A DNA stretch of 64,000 bases from Cellulomonas humilata (GTDB taxonomy: Bacteria; Actinomycetota; Actinomycetes; Actinomycetales; Cellulomonadaceae), in the NCBI RefSeq assembly GCF_030814415.1, contig NZ_JAUSVB010000005.1, positions 248,001-312,000 on the forward strand, read 5' to 3'. Every line of letters begins with the position of its first letter. Positions within the stretch are counted from its first letter, which is position 1. Of the stretch, positions 49,948 through 57,691 are shown piece after piece. The position numbers and the translations under genes are program-made. The notes under the pieces are model-generated. The model was not told where the DNA came from, made no database searches, and was given only the letters and a program-made list of their open reading frames with translations.

Positions 49948-51446
49948 CCAAGCCCTACGCCGACCGCGAGATCTGGTTCCTCACCGGGAGCCAGGGTCTG
50001 TACGGCGAGGAGACCCTGCGGCAGGTCGCGACGCAGTCGCAGGAGATCGCCGCCGTGCTGCAGGACGTCCTGCCGGCGAAGGTCGTCTGGAAGCCCGTGC
50101 TGACCGACTCCGACGCGATCCGCCGCGCTGCGCTGGAGGCCAACGCGGACGACTCGGTCATCGGCGTGATCGCGTGGATGCACACGTTCTCCCCGGCCAA
50201 GATGTGGATCGCCGGCCTCGACGCGCTGCGCACCCCGCTGCTGCACCTGCACACGCAGGCGAACGTCGAGCTGCCGTGGGACTCCATCGACTTCGACTTC
50301 ATGAACCTCAACCAGGCCGCGCACGGCGACCGCGAGTTCGGGTACATCGCGACGCGGTTGGGTGCCGCGCGCAAGACGGTCGCGGGGCACGTGTCGAACC
50401 CTGCCGTGACCGCGTCGATCGACGTCTGGGTGCGCGCGTGCGCCGGCTGGGCCGCGACGCACGAGCTCAAGCTCGCCCGGTTCGGCGACAACATGCGCAA
50501 CGTCGCGGTGACCGAGGGCGACAAGACGGAGGCCGAGCTGCGGTTCGGCGTCTCGGTGAACACGTGGGGCGTGAACGACCTCGTGGCTGCGGTCGACGCT
50601 GTCGCTTCAGCAGACGTCGACGCGCTGGTCGCGGAGTACGAGGAGCTGTACGACGTCGTCCCCGAGCTGCGCAAGGACGGGGACCGGCACGACTCCCTGC
50701 GCTACGGCGCCCGCCAGGAGATCGCACTGCGCACCCTGCTCGAGTCGCTGGGCGCCAAGGCCTTCACGACGAACTTCGAGGACCTCGGTGACCTGCGCCA
50801 GCTGCCCGGGCTCGCCGTCCAGCGGCTCATGGCCGACGGCTACGGGTTCGGCGCCGAGGGCGACTGGAAGACCGCCATCCTCGTCCGCGCCGCCAAGGTG
50901 ATGGGCGCGGGGCTGCCCGGTGGCGCGTCGCTGATGGAGGACTACACCTACGACCTGACGCCCGGCTCGGAGCGGATCCTCGGCGCCCACATGCTCGAGA
51001 TCTGCCCGACCCTGACCACGTCGAAGCCGACCCTGGAGATCCACCCGCTGGGCATCGGCGGCAAGGAGGACCCGGTCCGCCTGGTGTTCAGCGCCGACCC
51101 CGGTGTCGGTGTCGTCGTCTCGCTGGCCGACATGCGCGACCGGTTCCGCCTCACCGCCAACGTGGTCGACGTCGTCCCGCCCACCGCGGACCTGCCGCAC
51201 CTGCCCGTCGCCCGCGCGGTGTGGGAGCCCCGCCCGGACTTCCGCACGTCGGCCGAGGCGTGGCTCACCGCCGGGGGAGCACACCACACGGTCCTCACGA
51301 CGGCCGTCGGGGTCGAGGCGTTCGAGGACTTCGCCGAGATCGCCCGCACCGAGCTGCTCGTGATCGACGAGGCCACCACGCGCCGCGGCTTCCGTGACCA
51401 GGTGCGCTGGAACCAGGTCTACTTCCGGCTCGCCCAGGGATTCTGA
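49944..51446 (+). CDS. araA: L-arabinose isomerase
   Basis: A 500-aa enzyme covering the full AraA length. [18 protein letters not shown] at the N-terminus, [40 protein letters not shown], and GEGDWKTA-like [13 protein letters not shown] with the C-terminal [19 protein letters not shown] identify it. The metal ligands lie in the conserved Glu/His positions (for example the His of LEIHPLGIG). It converts L-arabinose to L-ribulose. It is the last gene of the operon. Confidence 0.96.
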   Translation: MTKPYADREIWFLTGSQGLYGEETLRQVATQSQEIAAVLQDVLPAKVVWKPVLTDSDAIRRAALEANADDSVIGVIAWMHTFSPAKMWIAGLDALRTPLLHLHTQANVELPWDSIDFDFMNLNQAAHGDREFGYIATRLGAARKTVAGHVSNPAVTASIDVWVRACAGWAATHELKLARFGDNMRNVAVTEGDKTEAELRFGVSVNTWGVNDLVAAVDAVASADVDALVAEYEELYDVVPELRKDGDRHDSLRYGARQEIALRTLLESLGAKAFTTNFEDLGDLRQLPGLAVQRLMADGYGFGAEGDWKTAILVRAAKVMGAGLPGGASLMEDYTYDLTPGSERILGAHMLEICPTLTTSKPTLEIHPLGIGGKEDPVRLVFSADPGVGVVVSLADMRDRFRLTANVVDVVPPTADLPHLPVARAVWEPRPDFRTSAEAWLTAGGAHHTVLTTAVGVEAFEDFAEIARTELLVIDEATTRRGFRDQVRWNQVYFRLAQGF

Positions 51447-51534
51447 CGCGTTCCCGGACGGGTGGGGCGCAGATGATTGCCTCACCCGTGCGTGTATGCA
51501 TACGGTCAAGAGCACGACTACGGAGGGCGAGTCG

Positions 51535-52479
51535 ATGACGGAGCAGGGGGTGGTCGGGACCCGGTGGCTGCTCCGGGCCCTGCTCGTCGTCTGCGCCGGG
51601 CTGCTGCTCACCGTTCTCGGGTTCTCGACCTCCGCGCACGCGGCCGACGATGCGCCGGGGCAGGGCGACGCCGCGACGACGGAGCCGAGCACACCGGTCG
51701 ACGATCCTGTGCCGGCCGCCGACGACCCGGACGCCCCTGTGGTAGCGACGACCATGCTCGCCACCGTCCCGGTCGTGGACGAGACCGAGCCGGTCGGATC
51801 GGTCCCGGAGGTGCTCGAACCGGCCGAGTCGCTGCCCGAGGTGCTCTCGGCTCCGGAGGTCCCGTCGGACCTGCCGCCCGAGGTGGACGCGCCCGCGACA
51901 CCTCTCCCGGTCGTCGTGGACGTCCGCGCCGCGGAAGTCGTCGGCACCCTGACGCCCTCGTCGGCCCCCGCGCTCGACGCGCTGAGGCCACCGGCCCCGC
52001 TGCTGTCCACCTCACCCCGAGCGCGCGCCGTGGAGCACCGCCCGATGACGCCGGCCGCCGCTGACACGTCGGCCCCGGCCGTCCCCGTCCCCGCCGCCGT
52101 CGTCGCGCAGACCCCGTGCCCGATCGTCGCTGCGCCGGTCGTCGCGACCGCGCGCCCGACCTCGCCGTGGAGCCGCGGGGTCGACGGCGGCAACCGGCCC
52201 CAGCCCGACGACCTGCCGCCGGTCGTCGTCGCGCCGCCCAGCGTCGAGCACGTCCGCAGCGGTCCGAGCCGAGGGGACGACCCCGTTCCCGCTGATGGCC
52301 CGGCCGCCCTTCTGCCACCCGCGGGCAGCGCCGGGTCGTCCCACGGACGCGCCGGTGCCGACGGGGACCTCCCGGCCGAGGTCGATCCGCCGCAGCTGCG
52401 CGTGCTGAGCTCGCGGGCCGGACCCTGTCCGACGACGGCGCCCGCCCCCCAGGACGAGATCCTCGACTCCCCTGCGTGA
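51535..52479 (+). CDS. Exported Pro/Ala/Val-rich protein of unknown function
   Basis: A 314-aa protein with a clear signal peptide or anchor (WLLRALLVVCAGLLLTVLGFSTSAHAA, in part; Ala-x-Ala cleavage about residue 36) followed by ~280 residues of low complexity rich in Pro, Ala, Val, Asp and Ser (VPEVLEPAESLPEVL, PAPLLSTSPRARA). Only two Cys (TPCPIVA and GPCPTTA) lie in the mature part and could pair. No domain is recognised. GGAGGGCGAG precedes the ATG; a perfect palindrome GTATGCATAC is at 51494-51503. A small membrane protein follows 75 bp on. Confidence 0.7.
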   Translation: MTEQGVVGTRWLLRALLVVCAGLLLTVLGFSTSAHAADDAPGQGDAATTEPSTPVDDPVPAADDPDAPVVATTMLATVPVVDETEPVGSVPEVLEPAESLPEVLSAPEVPSDLPPEVDAPATPLPVVVDVRAAEVVGTLTPSSAPALDALRPPAPLLSTSPRARAVEHRPMTPAAADTSAPAVPVPAAVVAQTPCPIVAAPVVATARPTSPWSRGVDGGNRPQPDDLPPVVVAPPSVEHVRSGPSRGDDPVPADGPAALLPPAGSAGSSHGRAGADGDLPAEVDPPQLRVLSSRAGPCPTTAPAPQDEILDSPA

Positions 52480-52554
52480 CCGGGCGCCTCGCGCACCAGC
52501 GCGACCCGCCCCGCGCCCGTCCAGGGCGTCCCCACGTCGTCCAGGGAGTCCGCC

Positions 52555-52776
52555 GTGCACCCGTTCCTTCGCCGATCTGTGCAGACCGTCATCATCACCG
52601 GCGGCCTGGCCGCCATCGCCCTCGAGCTGGCGGGGGCCGCCGCCGCGCTCGCGATGGCGGTCGTCGCCGTCGCGGCCGCCCCGGTCGCGACGCGGCCGTT
52701 GCGCTGGCCCGCCAGCAGAGGCCCGTCCTTGCTCCTCGAGGTACCGACGCAGCGCACCGCCACCCCGGAGTCCTGA
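52555..52776 (+). CDS. Small membrane protein
   Basis: A 73-aa frame with GTG start behind GGGAG. One long hydrophobic span (VIITGGLAAIALELAGAAAALAMAVVAVAAAP, shown in two overlapping parts in the sequence) sits in the N-terminal half, followed by a short basic tail. Codon use (G/C at third positions) fits coding DNA, but its GC-rich context means it could be chance. Its position after the proline-rich protein suggests a pair. Confidence 0.5.
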   Translation: MHPFLRRSVQTVIITGGLAAIALELAGAAAALAMAVVAVAAAPVATRPLRWPASRGPSLLLEVPTQRTATPES

Positions 52777-52798
52777 GCCCGCTCCGTACGCTGTGCCC

Positions 52799-53437
52799 AT
52801 GTCCCTCGACGCCGGCACCGACGACGACACCGGCGTCGGCCCTGCCGCTACGGCCCGGCGGCGAGGTCGTCGGCCCGCCGGGGAGGACACGCGCGGCGCC
52901 ATCCTGGCGGCCGCCCGCGACGAGTTCGCCGAGCGGGGCTTCGACGGGGCGAGCATCCGGTCGGTGGCGCGTCGTGCGGACGTGGACCCCGGTCTGGTCC
53001 GGCACTACTTCCGGAACAAGTCCGACCTCTTCGCCGCCGGGATCGTGCCGAGCGGCGTCGACCCGGCGGTCCTCGTGGCACGGATCGCGGCCGGCGGCGT
53101 CGACGGGCTCGGGGAGCGGCTGCTGACCGCGGTGCTGGGGATCTGGGGGCAGGACGGCGGGGTCGCGCTCCGCGTGGCGTTCGCGGGGATGACGTCCGGG
53201 GAGATGCAGGCCGAGGCGCTCGCGGGGTACGTGGGCCGGCAGGTCTTCTCGAGGGTCGCGCAGCTGCTGCCGCCGCCGGACCAGCAGCTGCGGGTGTCGC
53301 TCGTCGCGTCGCAGGTCGCCGGGGTCCTGATGGCCCGGCACGTCCTGCGGCTCGAGCCGCTGGCGTCGATGCCCGTCGAGGACGTCGTCGCCCTCGTCGG
53401 CCCCACGCTCGACCGCTACCTCACCGGTCCGCTCTAG
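52799..53437 (+). CDS. TetR-family transcriptional regulator
   Basis: A 212-aa regulator. HTH at about residues 24-67: EDTRGAILAAARDEFAERG, FDGASIRSVARRADVDPGLVRHYFRNKSDLF (in parts). The all-helical C-terminal domain ends VALVGPTLDRYLTG. Its target is probably the convergent DoxX-like gene or the ABC exporter downstream, but no operator was found. A -10-like TACGCT (52787-52792) ends 6 bases before the ATG at 52799 with no ribosome-binding site, suggesting leaderless expression. Confidence 0.92.
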   Translation: MSLDAGTDDDTGVGPAATARRRGRRPAGEDTRGAILAAARDEFAERGFDGASIRSVARRADVDPGLVRHYFRNKSDLFAAGIVPSGVDPAVLVARIAAGGVDGLGERLLTAVLGIWGQDGGVALRVAFAGMTSGEMQAEALAGYVGRQVFSRVAQLLPPPDQQLRVSLVASQVAGVLMARHVLRLEPLASMPVEDVVALVGPTLDRYLTGPL

Positions 53438-53450
53438 CGCTCCGCCACGC

Positions 53451-53840
53451 TCACCCCGCTCGTCGGGCGACCGCCACCGCCCAGGCGACGAGCGGGATCT
53501 GCAGAGGCAGCCGCCCCCACGCGACGACGGGCTTCCCGGCCCACCCGCGCGCATCTGGTCGGGACCGCACGGCCATCGTCACGTTCCCCGGGAACACCCC
53601 GACCAGCAGGGCGGCCGACGCCCACCCGCCGAGCCGGCGCGTCGGGGGCACGACGAGGGCCGCGGCGCACGCGAGCTCCGCGACGCCGCTGCCCAGCACC
53701 CACGGGTCGGGATCGCCCAGGGTGCGCGGGATGAGCGGCCGGAAGATGCCAGGCCGGCGCAGGTGCAGCACGCCCGACGTGCCGAGCAGGGCGGCGAGCG
53801 CGAGGGCCGGGCCGTGCCGGCGGAGGGTCTCGGTGAGCAC
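53451..53840 (-). CDS. DoxX-like membrane protein
   Basis: A 129-aa protein with four hydrophobic segments; GPALALAALLGTSGVLHLRRPGIFRPLIPRTLG at the N-terminus, GSGVAELACAAALVVPPTRRLGGWASAALLVGVFPGNVTMAV in the middle (both in parts) match DoxX-type proteins, including the conserved G-x-x-E-L and P-x-x-R-x-x-G. Roles proposed for the family range from quinone-linked redox to metal/thiosulfate handling. GTG start at 53840. It is convergent with the TetR gene (13-bp gap). Confidence 0.85.
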   Translation of the reverse strand: MLTETLRRHGPALALAALLGTSGVLHLRRPGIFRPLIPRTLGDPDPWVLGSGVAELACAAALVVPPTRRLGGWASAALLVGVFPGNVTMAVRSRPDARGWAGKPVVAWGRLPLQIPLVAWAVAVARRAG

Positions 53841-53913
53841 CCGTCACCGTAGGCGTCGGAGCCGGGGCGGGGCACGTCGGGAGGTCGGTGTCGGCCCGTG
53901 TGGGTCCAGGTCG

Positions 53914-53927
53914 GTAGCGTGCGGCGC
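53914..53927 (+). promoter_or_regulatory. Candidate leaderless -10 element for the mycothiol-dependent enzyme
   Basis: TAGCGT (53914-53919) lies 8 bases before the ATG at 53928 and no ribosome-binding sequence is present. Confidence 0.4.
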
Positions 53928-54722
53928 ATGGACTACGCAGGCGTGATCGCCCTGGAGTCGGCGCGGATGGCCGACGCCCTCGCGGAGGCTCCGCCCACGG
54001 CGCAGGTGCCGTCGTGCCCGGACTGGAGCACGGCCGACCTGGCCTACCACCTGGGTGAGGTGCAGGACTTCTGGTCGCAGATCGTCGGGAACGCCCCCGC
54101 GGGTCCCGACGACGCGCAGGACACGGAGCGCCTGCCGGACGACGAGCTGGTCCCGTTCCTGCGCACGCGCACGCAGGCGCTGCTGACCGCGCTCGCCGCG
54201 CACGACCCGGCCGACCCGTGCTGGTCCTGGTCGCCGGTGGGCGGCACCGTCGGCTGGGTGCTGCGCCGCCAGGCGCACGAGGCGCTGGTGCACCGGGTCG
54301 ACGCCGAGCAGACCGCGGGGCTGCCGGTCACCGACCCGGGGACCGCGCTGGCGGCCGACGGGGTCGACGAGATGCTCGGGGTCATGGTCAGCGGGCTGCC
54401 GTCGTGGGCCACGTTCACGCCCGACGGCCGGCGGGTCCGCCTGCTCGCCACGGACGCCGGACGCGAGTGGGTCATGGCCTTCGGCCGGTTCCACGGCACG
54501 TCCCCGACCACGGGCAAGGAGTACGACGACGAGTGCGCGGAGCTCGTCGGCGGTGCGCCCTGGGAGGGGGAGGACGAGGACGTCACCGCGACGGTCGCCG
54601 GTCCGGCCTGGGACCTGGAGCTGTGGCTCTGGGGGCGCGGGAGCGCGGACGGGCTCACGGTCGACGGGGACGAGGCGGCCGTCGACCGGTTGCGCGCGGT
54701 GATCGTCGAGTCCACCCAGTAG
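53928..54722 (+). CDS. Maleylpyruvate isomerase-family, mycothiol-dependent enzyme
   Basis: A 264-aa DinB-like four-helix protein of the MDMPI family. N-terminal VPSCPDWSTADLAYHLGEVQDFW supplies the likely metal ligand His41; HEALVHRVDAEQ (117-128) supplies Glu118 and His122, spaced as the known Zn ligands Glu/His of mycothiol-dependent maleylpyruvate isomerase. The C-terminal domain (VAGPAWDLELWLWGRGSADG) is the SCP2-like part. Substrate unknown; mycothiol is the actinobacterial thiol. A TAGCGT hexamer ends 8 bases before the ATG, so it is probably leaderless. Confidence 0.87.
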   Translation: MDYAGVIALESARMADALAEAPPTAQVPSCPDWSTADLAYHLGEVQDFWSQIVGNAPAGPDDAQDTERLPDDELVPFLRTRTQALLTALAAHDPADPCWSWSPVGGTVGWVLRRQAHEALVHRVDAEQTAGLPVTDPGTALAADGVDEMLGVMVSGLPSWATFTPDGRRVRLLATDAGREWVMAFGRFHGTSPTTGKEYDDECAELVGGAPWEGEDEDVTATVAGPAWDLELWLWGRGSADGLTVDGDEAAVDRLRAVIVESTQ

Positions 54723-54772
54723 CCCGGTCCGGATGCTTGCGTCGCGACCCCGTCGGGAGCACAATTCCTCGC

Positions 54773-55531
54773 ATGGGGAATAATGCGATCGAGATCGCGG
54801 GGCTGCGGGTCGTGCGCGGTGGCATCCCCGTCATCCCGTCGCTCGACCTGGCCGTGCCGGTCGGGCAGGTCGTCGGGCTCCTGGGCCCGAGCGGCAGCGG
54901 CAAGACCACGCTCATGCGGGCCATCGTGGGAGCGCAGATCGTCGAGGGTGGCACGGTCACGGTCCTCGGCCTGCCCGCGGGCTCGGCGGCGCTGCGGCGG
55001 CGGATCGGCTACGTCACCCAGTCGCCCAGCGTCTACTCGGACCTGACGGTCACGGAGAACCTGCGGTACGCGGCCGCGATCCTCGGGGTCGACGCGGCGG
55101 CGATCCGCCAGGCGCTCACGGACGTCGACCTGATCGGGCACGCCGGCCAGTCCATCGGGACCCTGTCCGGCGGGGAGCGCGCGCGGGTGTCGCTGGCGAT
55201 CGCCCTGCTGGGAGCGCCGGACCTGCTGGTGCTCGACGAGCCGACCGTCGGCCTCGACCCGGTGCTGCGCCGCGACCTGTGGGAGCTGTTCCACCGTCTG
55301 AGCCGGTCCGGCGTCAGCCTCCTGGTGTCCAGCCACGTGATGGACGAGGCCGCGCGGTGCGACCGCCTGATCCTGCTCCGCGGGGGAGGCGTGCTGGCCG
55401 ACGGCACGCTGGCCGACCTGCTCGACCGCACCGGCACGACCGACGCGGAGGCCGCGTTCCTGGCCCTCGTCGACGAGGCCGCCGCCCACGACGCCGATCG
55501 GGACCCTGCGGCGAGAGGAGCAACGCCGTGA
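54773..55531 (+). CDS. ABC exporter ATP-binding protein
   Basis: A 252-aa ATPase. Walker A GPSGSGKTT (about 40-48), Q-loop YVTQSPSVYSDLTVTEN, signature TLSGGERARVSLAIAL, Walker B LLVLDEPTVGLDP, H-loop VSSHVMDEAARCDR: the pattern of ABC-2 multidrug/antibiotic exporters (CcmA/DrrA-like). It is coupled to the permease by a GTGA overlap. The start ATG at 54773 is preceded by CGGGAGC about 12 bases upstream. Confidence 0.93.
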   Translation: MGNNAIEIAGLRVVRGGIPVIPSLDLAVPVGQVVGLLGPSGSGKTTLMRAIVGAQIVEGGTVTVLGLPAGSAALRRRIGYVTQSPSVYSDLTVTENLRYAAAILGVDAAAIRQALTDVDLIGHAGQSIGTLSGGERARVSLAIALLGAPDLLVLDEPTVGLDPVLRRDLWELFHRLSRSGVSLLVSSHVMDEAARCDRLILLRGGGVLADGTLADLLDRTGTTDAEAAFLALVDEAAAHDADRDPAARGATP

Positions 55532-56310
55532 GTGCCACGCTGACCGCGACCGCCGTGCGGGACGTCCCGTCGCGCACGATGACGGCCACCCTCACGGCGG
55601 CGACCGCCCGCCGCGTCCTCACGCAGCTCCGGCACGACAAGCGCACGATCGCGCTGGTCGTCCTGCTGCCGTGCGTGCTGATCGGCCTGATCGCGTGGAT
55701 GTTCAACGGCACCCCGGTGCTCGACCAGTTCGGTCCGCTGCTGGTCGGGCTGTTCCCGATGATGGTGATGTTCCTGGTCACCAGCGTCGCCACGCTGCGG
55801 GAGCGCACGTCGGGGACGCTCGAGCGGCTGATGACGCTGCCGATCGGCCGCGGCGACGTCGTCGTCGGCTACGCCCTCGCGTTCGCCGTCCTGGCCACTG
55901 TCCAGGCGCTCGTCATCGTCGGGTTCGCCGTGTGGGTGTGCGGCATGGACGTCGCCGGTCCGATCGGGCTGGTGGTCCTCGTCGCGGTGCTGGACGCCGT
56001 GCTCGGCTGCGCGCTGGGCCTCGGCGCGTCGGCCCTCGCGAAGACCGAGTTCCAGGCCGTGCAGCTCATGCCCCTCGTCCTGTTCCCCCAGCTCATCACC
56101 TGCGGCCTGCTCATGCCGCGCGACGAGATGCCGACCGTCCTCGAGTGGATCTCCCGCGTGCTGCCGCTGACCTACGCCCTGGACGCCATGCAGCTCCTCG
56201 CCGCGGGTGGCACGTGGACCGACGTCCGCGGCGACGTGGCGGTGATCGCCGGCTTCATCATCGGCGCCCTCGTGGTCGGCGCCGCCACCCTCCGCCGCCG
56301 CACCCCCTGA
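55528..56310 (+). CDS. ABC-2 type exporter permease
   Basis: A 260-aa protein with six predicted helices: KRTIALVVLLPCVLIGLIAWMF first, then LLVGLFPMMVMFLVTSVATLRERTSGTLERLMTLP (in parts), the conserved ABC-2 segment including RERxxGTLExL, and VLPLTYALDAMQLLAAGG near the end, also typical. With the ATPase it exports small molecules or drugs; substrate unknown. Start GTG 55528. Confidence 0.93.
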   Translation: MSATLTATAVRDVPSRTMTATLTAATARRVLTQLRHDKRTIALVVLLPCVLIGLIAWMFNGTPVLDQFGPLLVGLFPMMVMFLVTSVATLRERTSGTLERLMTLPIGRGDVVVGYALAFAVLATVQALVIVGFAVWVCGMDVAGPIGLVVLVAVLDAVLGCALGLGASALAKTEFQAVQLMPLVLFPQLITCGLLMPRDEMPTVLEWISRVLPLTYALDAMQLLAAGGTWTDVRGDVAVIAGFIIGALVVGAATLRRRTP

Positions 56311-56424
56311 CCCCCTGTGGCGGGCGACATCGTGCCCGCGCGGGGGGTGACGGTGCTGAGCGAGAGCCGCGACCGAATCGAAGCGTGACCGGAATGCAAC
56401 CTGAGAACGCTGCCACGGGTCCGA

Positions 56425-56440
56425 ATGTGAGCGCTAACAT
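56425..56440. promoter_or_regulatory. LacI-type operator before the furanose importer (ara regulon)
   Basis: ATGTGAGCGCTAACAT differs at one base from the perfect operator before araB (47572-47587). It is 128 bp upstream of the binding-protein ATG; the intervening leader contains two dyads (56456-56473, stem GCTGGACC; 56510-56533, stem GGCCCGACC). Confidence 0.8.
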
Positions 56441-56568
56441 GCAGGCGAACCACCTGCTGGACCCCGGTCCAGCGGGACGCGTGCTCCCGGTGCCCCGGGT
56501 GCGCGACGCGGCCCGACCGGCGTGGGTCGGGCCCGCGAGTGAGTGCGTTTCTCGAGGAGGAGAAGCAG

Positions 56569-57573
56569 ATGGTCAGCAAGATGTTCAGGTCCCGGACGAT
56601 CGCCGCAGGTATCGCGGTGCTCGCACTCGGGCTCGCAGCGTGCAGCAGCGGCGACTCCGGCGACGCGGAGACCGCCGGTGGTGACAGCGGCGACGGCGGC
56701 GCGATCACGGTCGGCTTCAGCCAGGTCGGCTCGGAGAGCGGCTGGCGTGCCGCCAACACCAAGTCGATCCAGGACGCCCTCACGGCGGAGGCCGGGTTCG
56801 ACCTCAGCTTCTCGGACGCCCAGCAGAAGCAGGAGAACCAGATCCAGGCGATCCGGTCCTACATCGCCCAGGGCGTGCAGTACATCGCGTTCTCCCCGGT
56901 CGTCGAGTCCGGCTGGGACAGCGTGCTCGAGGAGGCCAAGGACGCCGGCATCCCGGTCATCCTGACCGACCGCGCGGTCGACTCCGAGGACACGTCGCTC
57001 TACGTGACGTTCATCGGGTCGGACTTCGTCGAGGAGGGCAAGCGCATCGGTGACTGGGTCTCCGAGAACCTCGGCACCGAGCCCATCAACGTCGTCGAGC
57101 TGCAGGGCACCACGGGCTCCGCACCGGCGATCGACCGCAAGACCGGGTTCGAGGACGCCATCGCCGGGAACGACAACATCTCGGTGATCGCCTCCGAGAC
57201 CGGCAACTTCACGCGCGCCGAGGGCAAGACGGTCATGGAGGGCTTCCTCCAGGCGTACCCCGACATCGACGTCGTGTACGCGCACAACGACGACATGGGC
57301 CTGGGCGCCATCGAGGCGATCAAGGCGGCCGGCAAGGTGCCCGGCAAGGACATCAAGGTCGTCACGATCGACGGCGTCAAGGACGGCATGACCGCCCTCG
57401 CCGCCGGCGAGATCAACTACATCGTCGAGTGCAACCCGCTGCTCGGCCCGGACCTCGCGGAGATCATCAAGACCCTCGAGTCCGGCGGCACCGTCGAGCC
57501 CCGCATCGTCACCCAGGACGAGGCATTCGACCAGGCCGGCGCGCAGGCAGTTCTGGCCGACCGGGAGTACTGA
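56569..57573 (+). CDS. ytfQ: YtfQ-like furanose-binding lipoprotein, predicted L-arabinose ABC importer
   Basis: A 334-aa lipoprotein: lipobox LAAC (Cys about residue 22). The mature fold closely follows E. coli YtfQ: ITVGFSQVGSESGWRAAN, DAQQKQENQIQAIRSYIAQGV, FSPVVESGWDSVL, NVVELQGTTGSAPAIDRKTGF and YAHNDDMGLGAIEAIK. YtfQ binds galactofuranose; the Shewanella AraU-type homologues take L-arabinose. GAGGAGGAG precedes the ATG at 56569. The ara-type operator upstream favours arabinose (furanose) here. A strong hairpin follows the gene. Confidence 0.9.
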   Translation: MVSKMFRSRTIAAGIAVLALGLAACSSGDSGDAETAGGDSGDGGAITVGFSQVGSESGWRAANTKSIQDALTAEAGFDLSFSDAQQKQENQIQAIRSYIAQGVQYIAFSPVVESGWDSVLEEAKDAGIPVILTDRAVDSEDTSLYVTFIGSDFVEEGKRIGDWVSENLGTEPINVVELQGTTGSAPAIDRKTGFEDAIAGNDNISVIASETGNFTRAEGKTVMEGFLQAYPDIDVVYAHNDDMGLGAIEAIKAAGKVPGKDIKVVTIDGVKDGMTALAAGEINYIVECNPLLGPDLAEIIKTLESGGTVEPRIVTQDEAFDQAGAQAVLADREY

Positions 57574-57610
57574 CCGGGCAGCACGACCCGACCCGACTGG
57601 TTCGCCACAG

Positions 57611-57645
57611 GCTGCCCGGGGGGACCCCACGTCCCCCCGGGCAGC
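57611..57645 (+). terminator. Intercistronic hairpin after the binding-protein gene
   Basis: GCTGCCCGGGGGGAC (57611-57625) pairs perfectly with GTCCCCCCGGGCAGC (57631-57645), loop CCCAC, in the 118-bp gap before the ATPase gene. No T-run follows. As at 27854-27887, it probably lets the binding protein be made in excess. Confidence 0.75.
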
Positions 57646-57691
57646 ACCGCCCTGCCGGTACCGTGAGACCGGCGCGGACGAAAGGTCGACG

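Noticed and set aside
51494..51503. Palindrome GTATGCATAC before the proline-rich protein as an operator
   Set aside because: Only 10 bp and no partner site or regulator nearby; noted in the gene entry but too weak to list alone.
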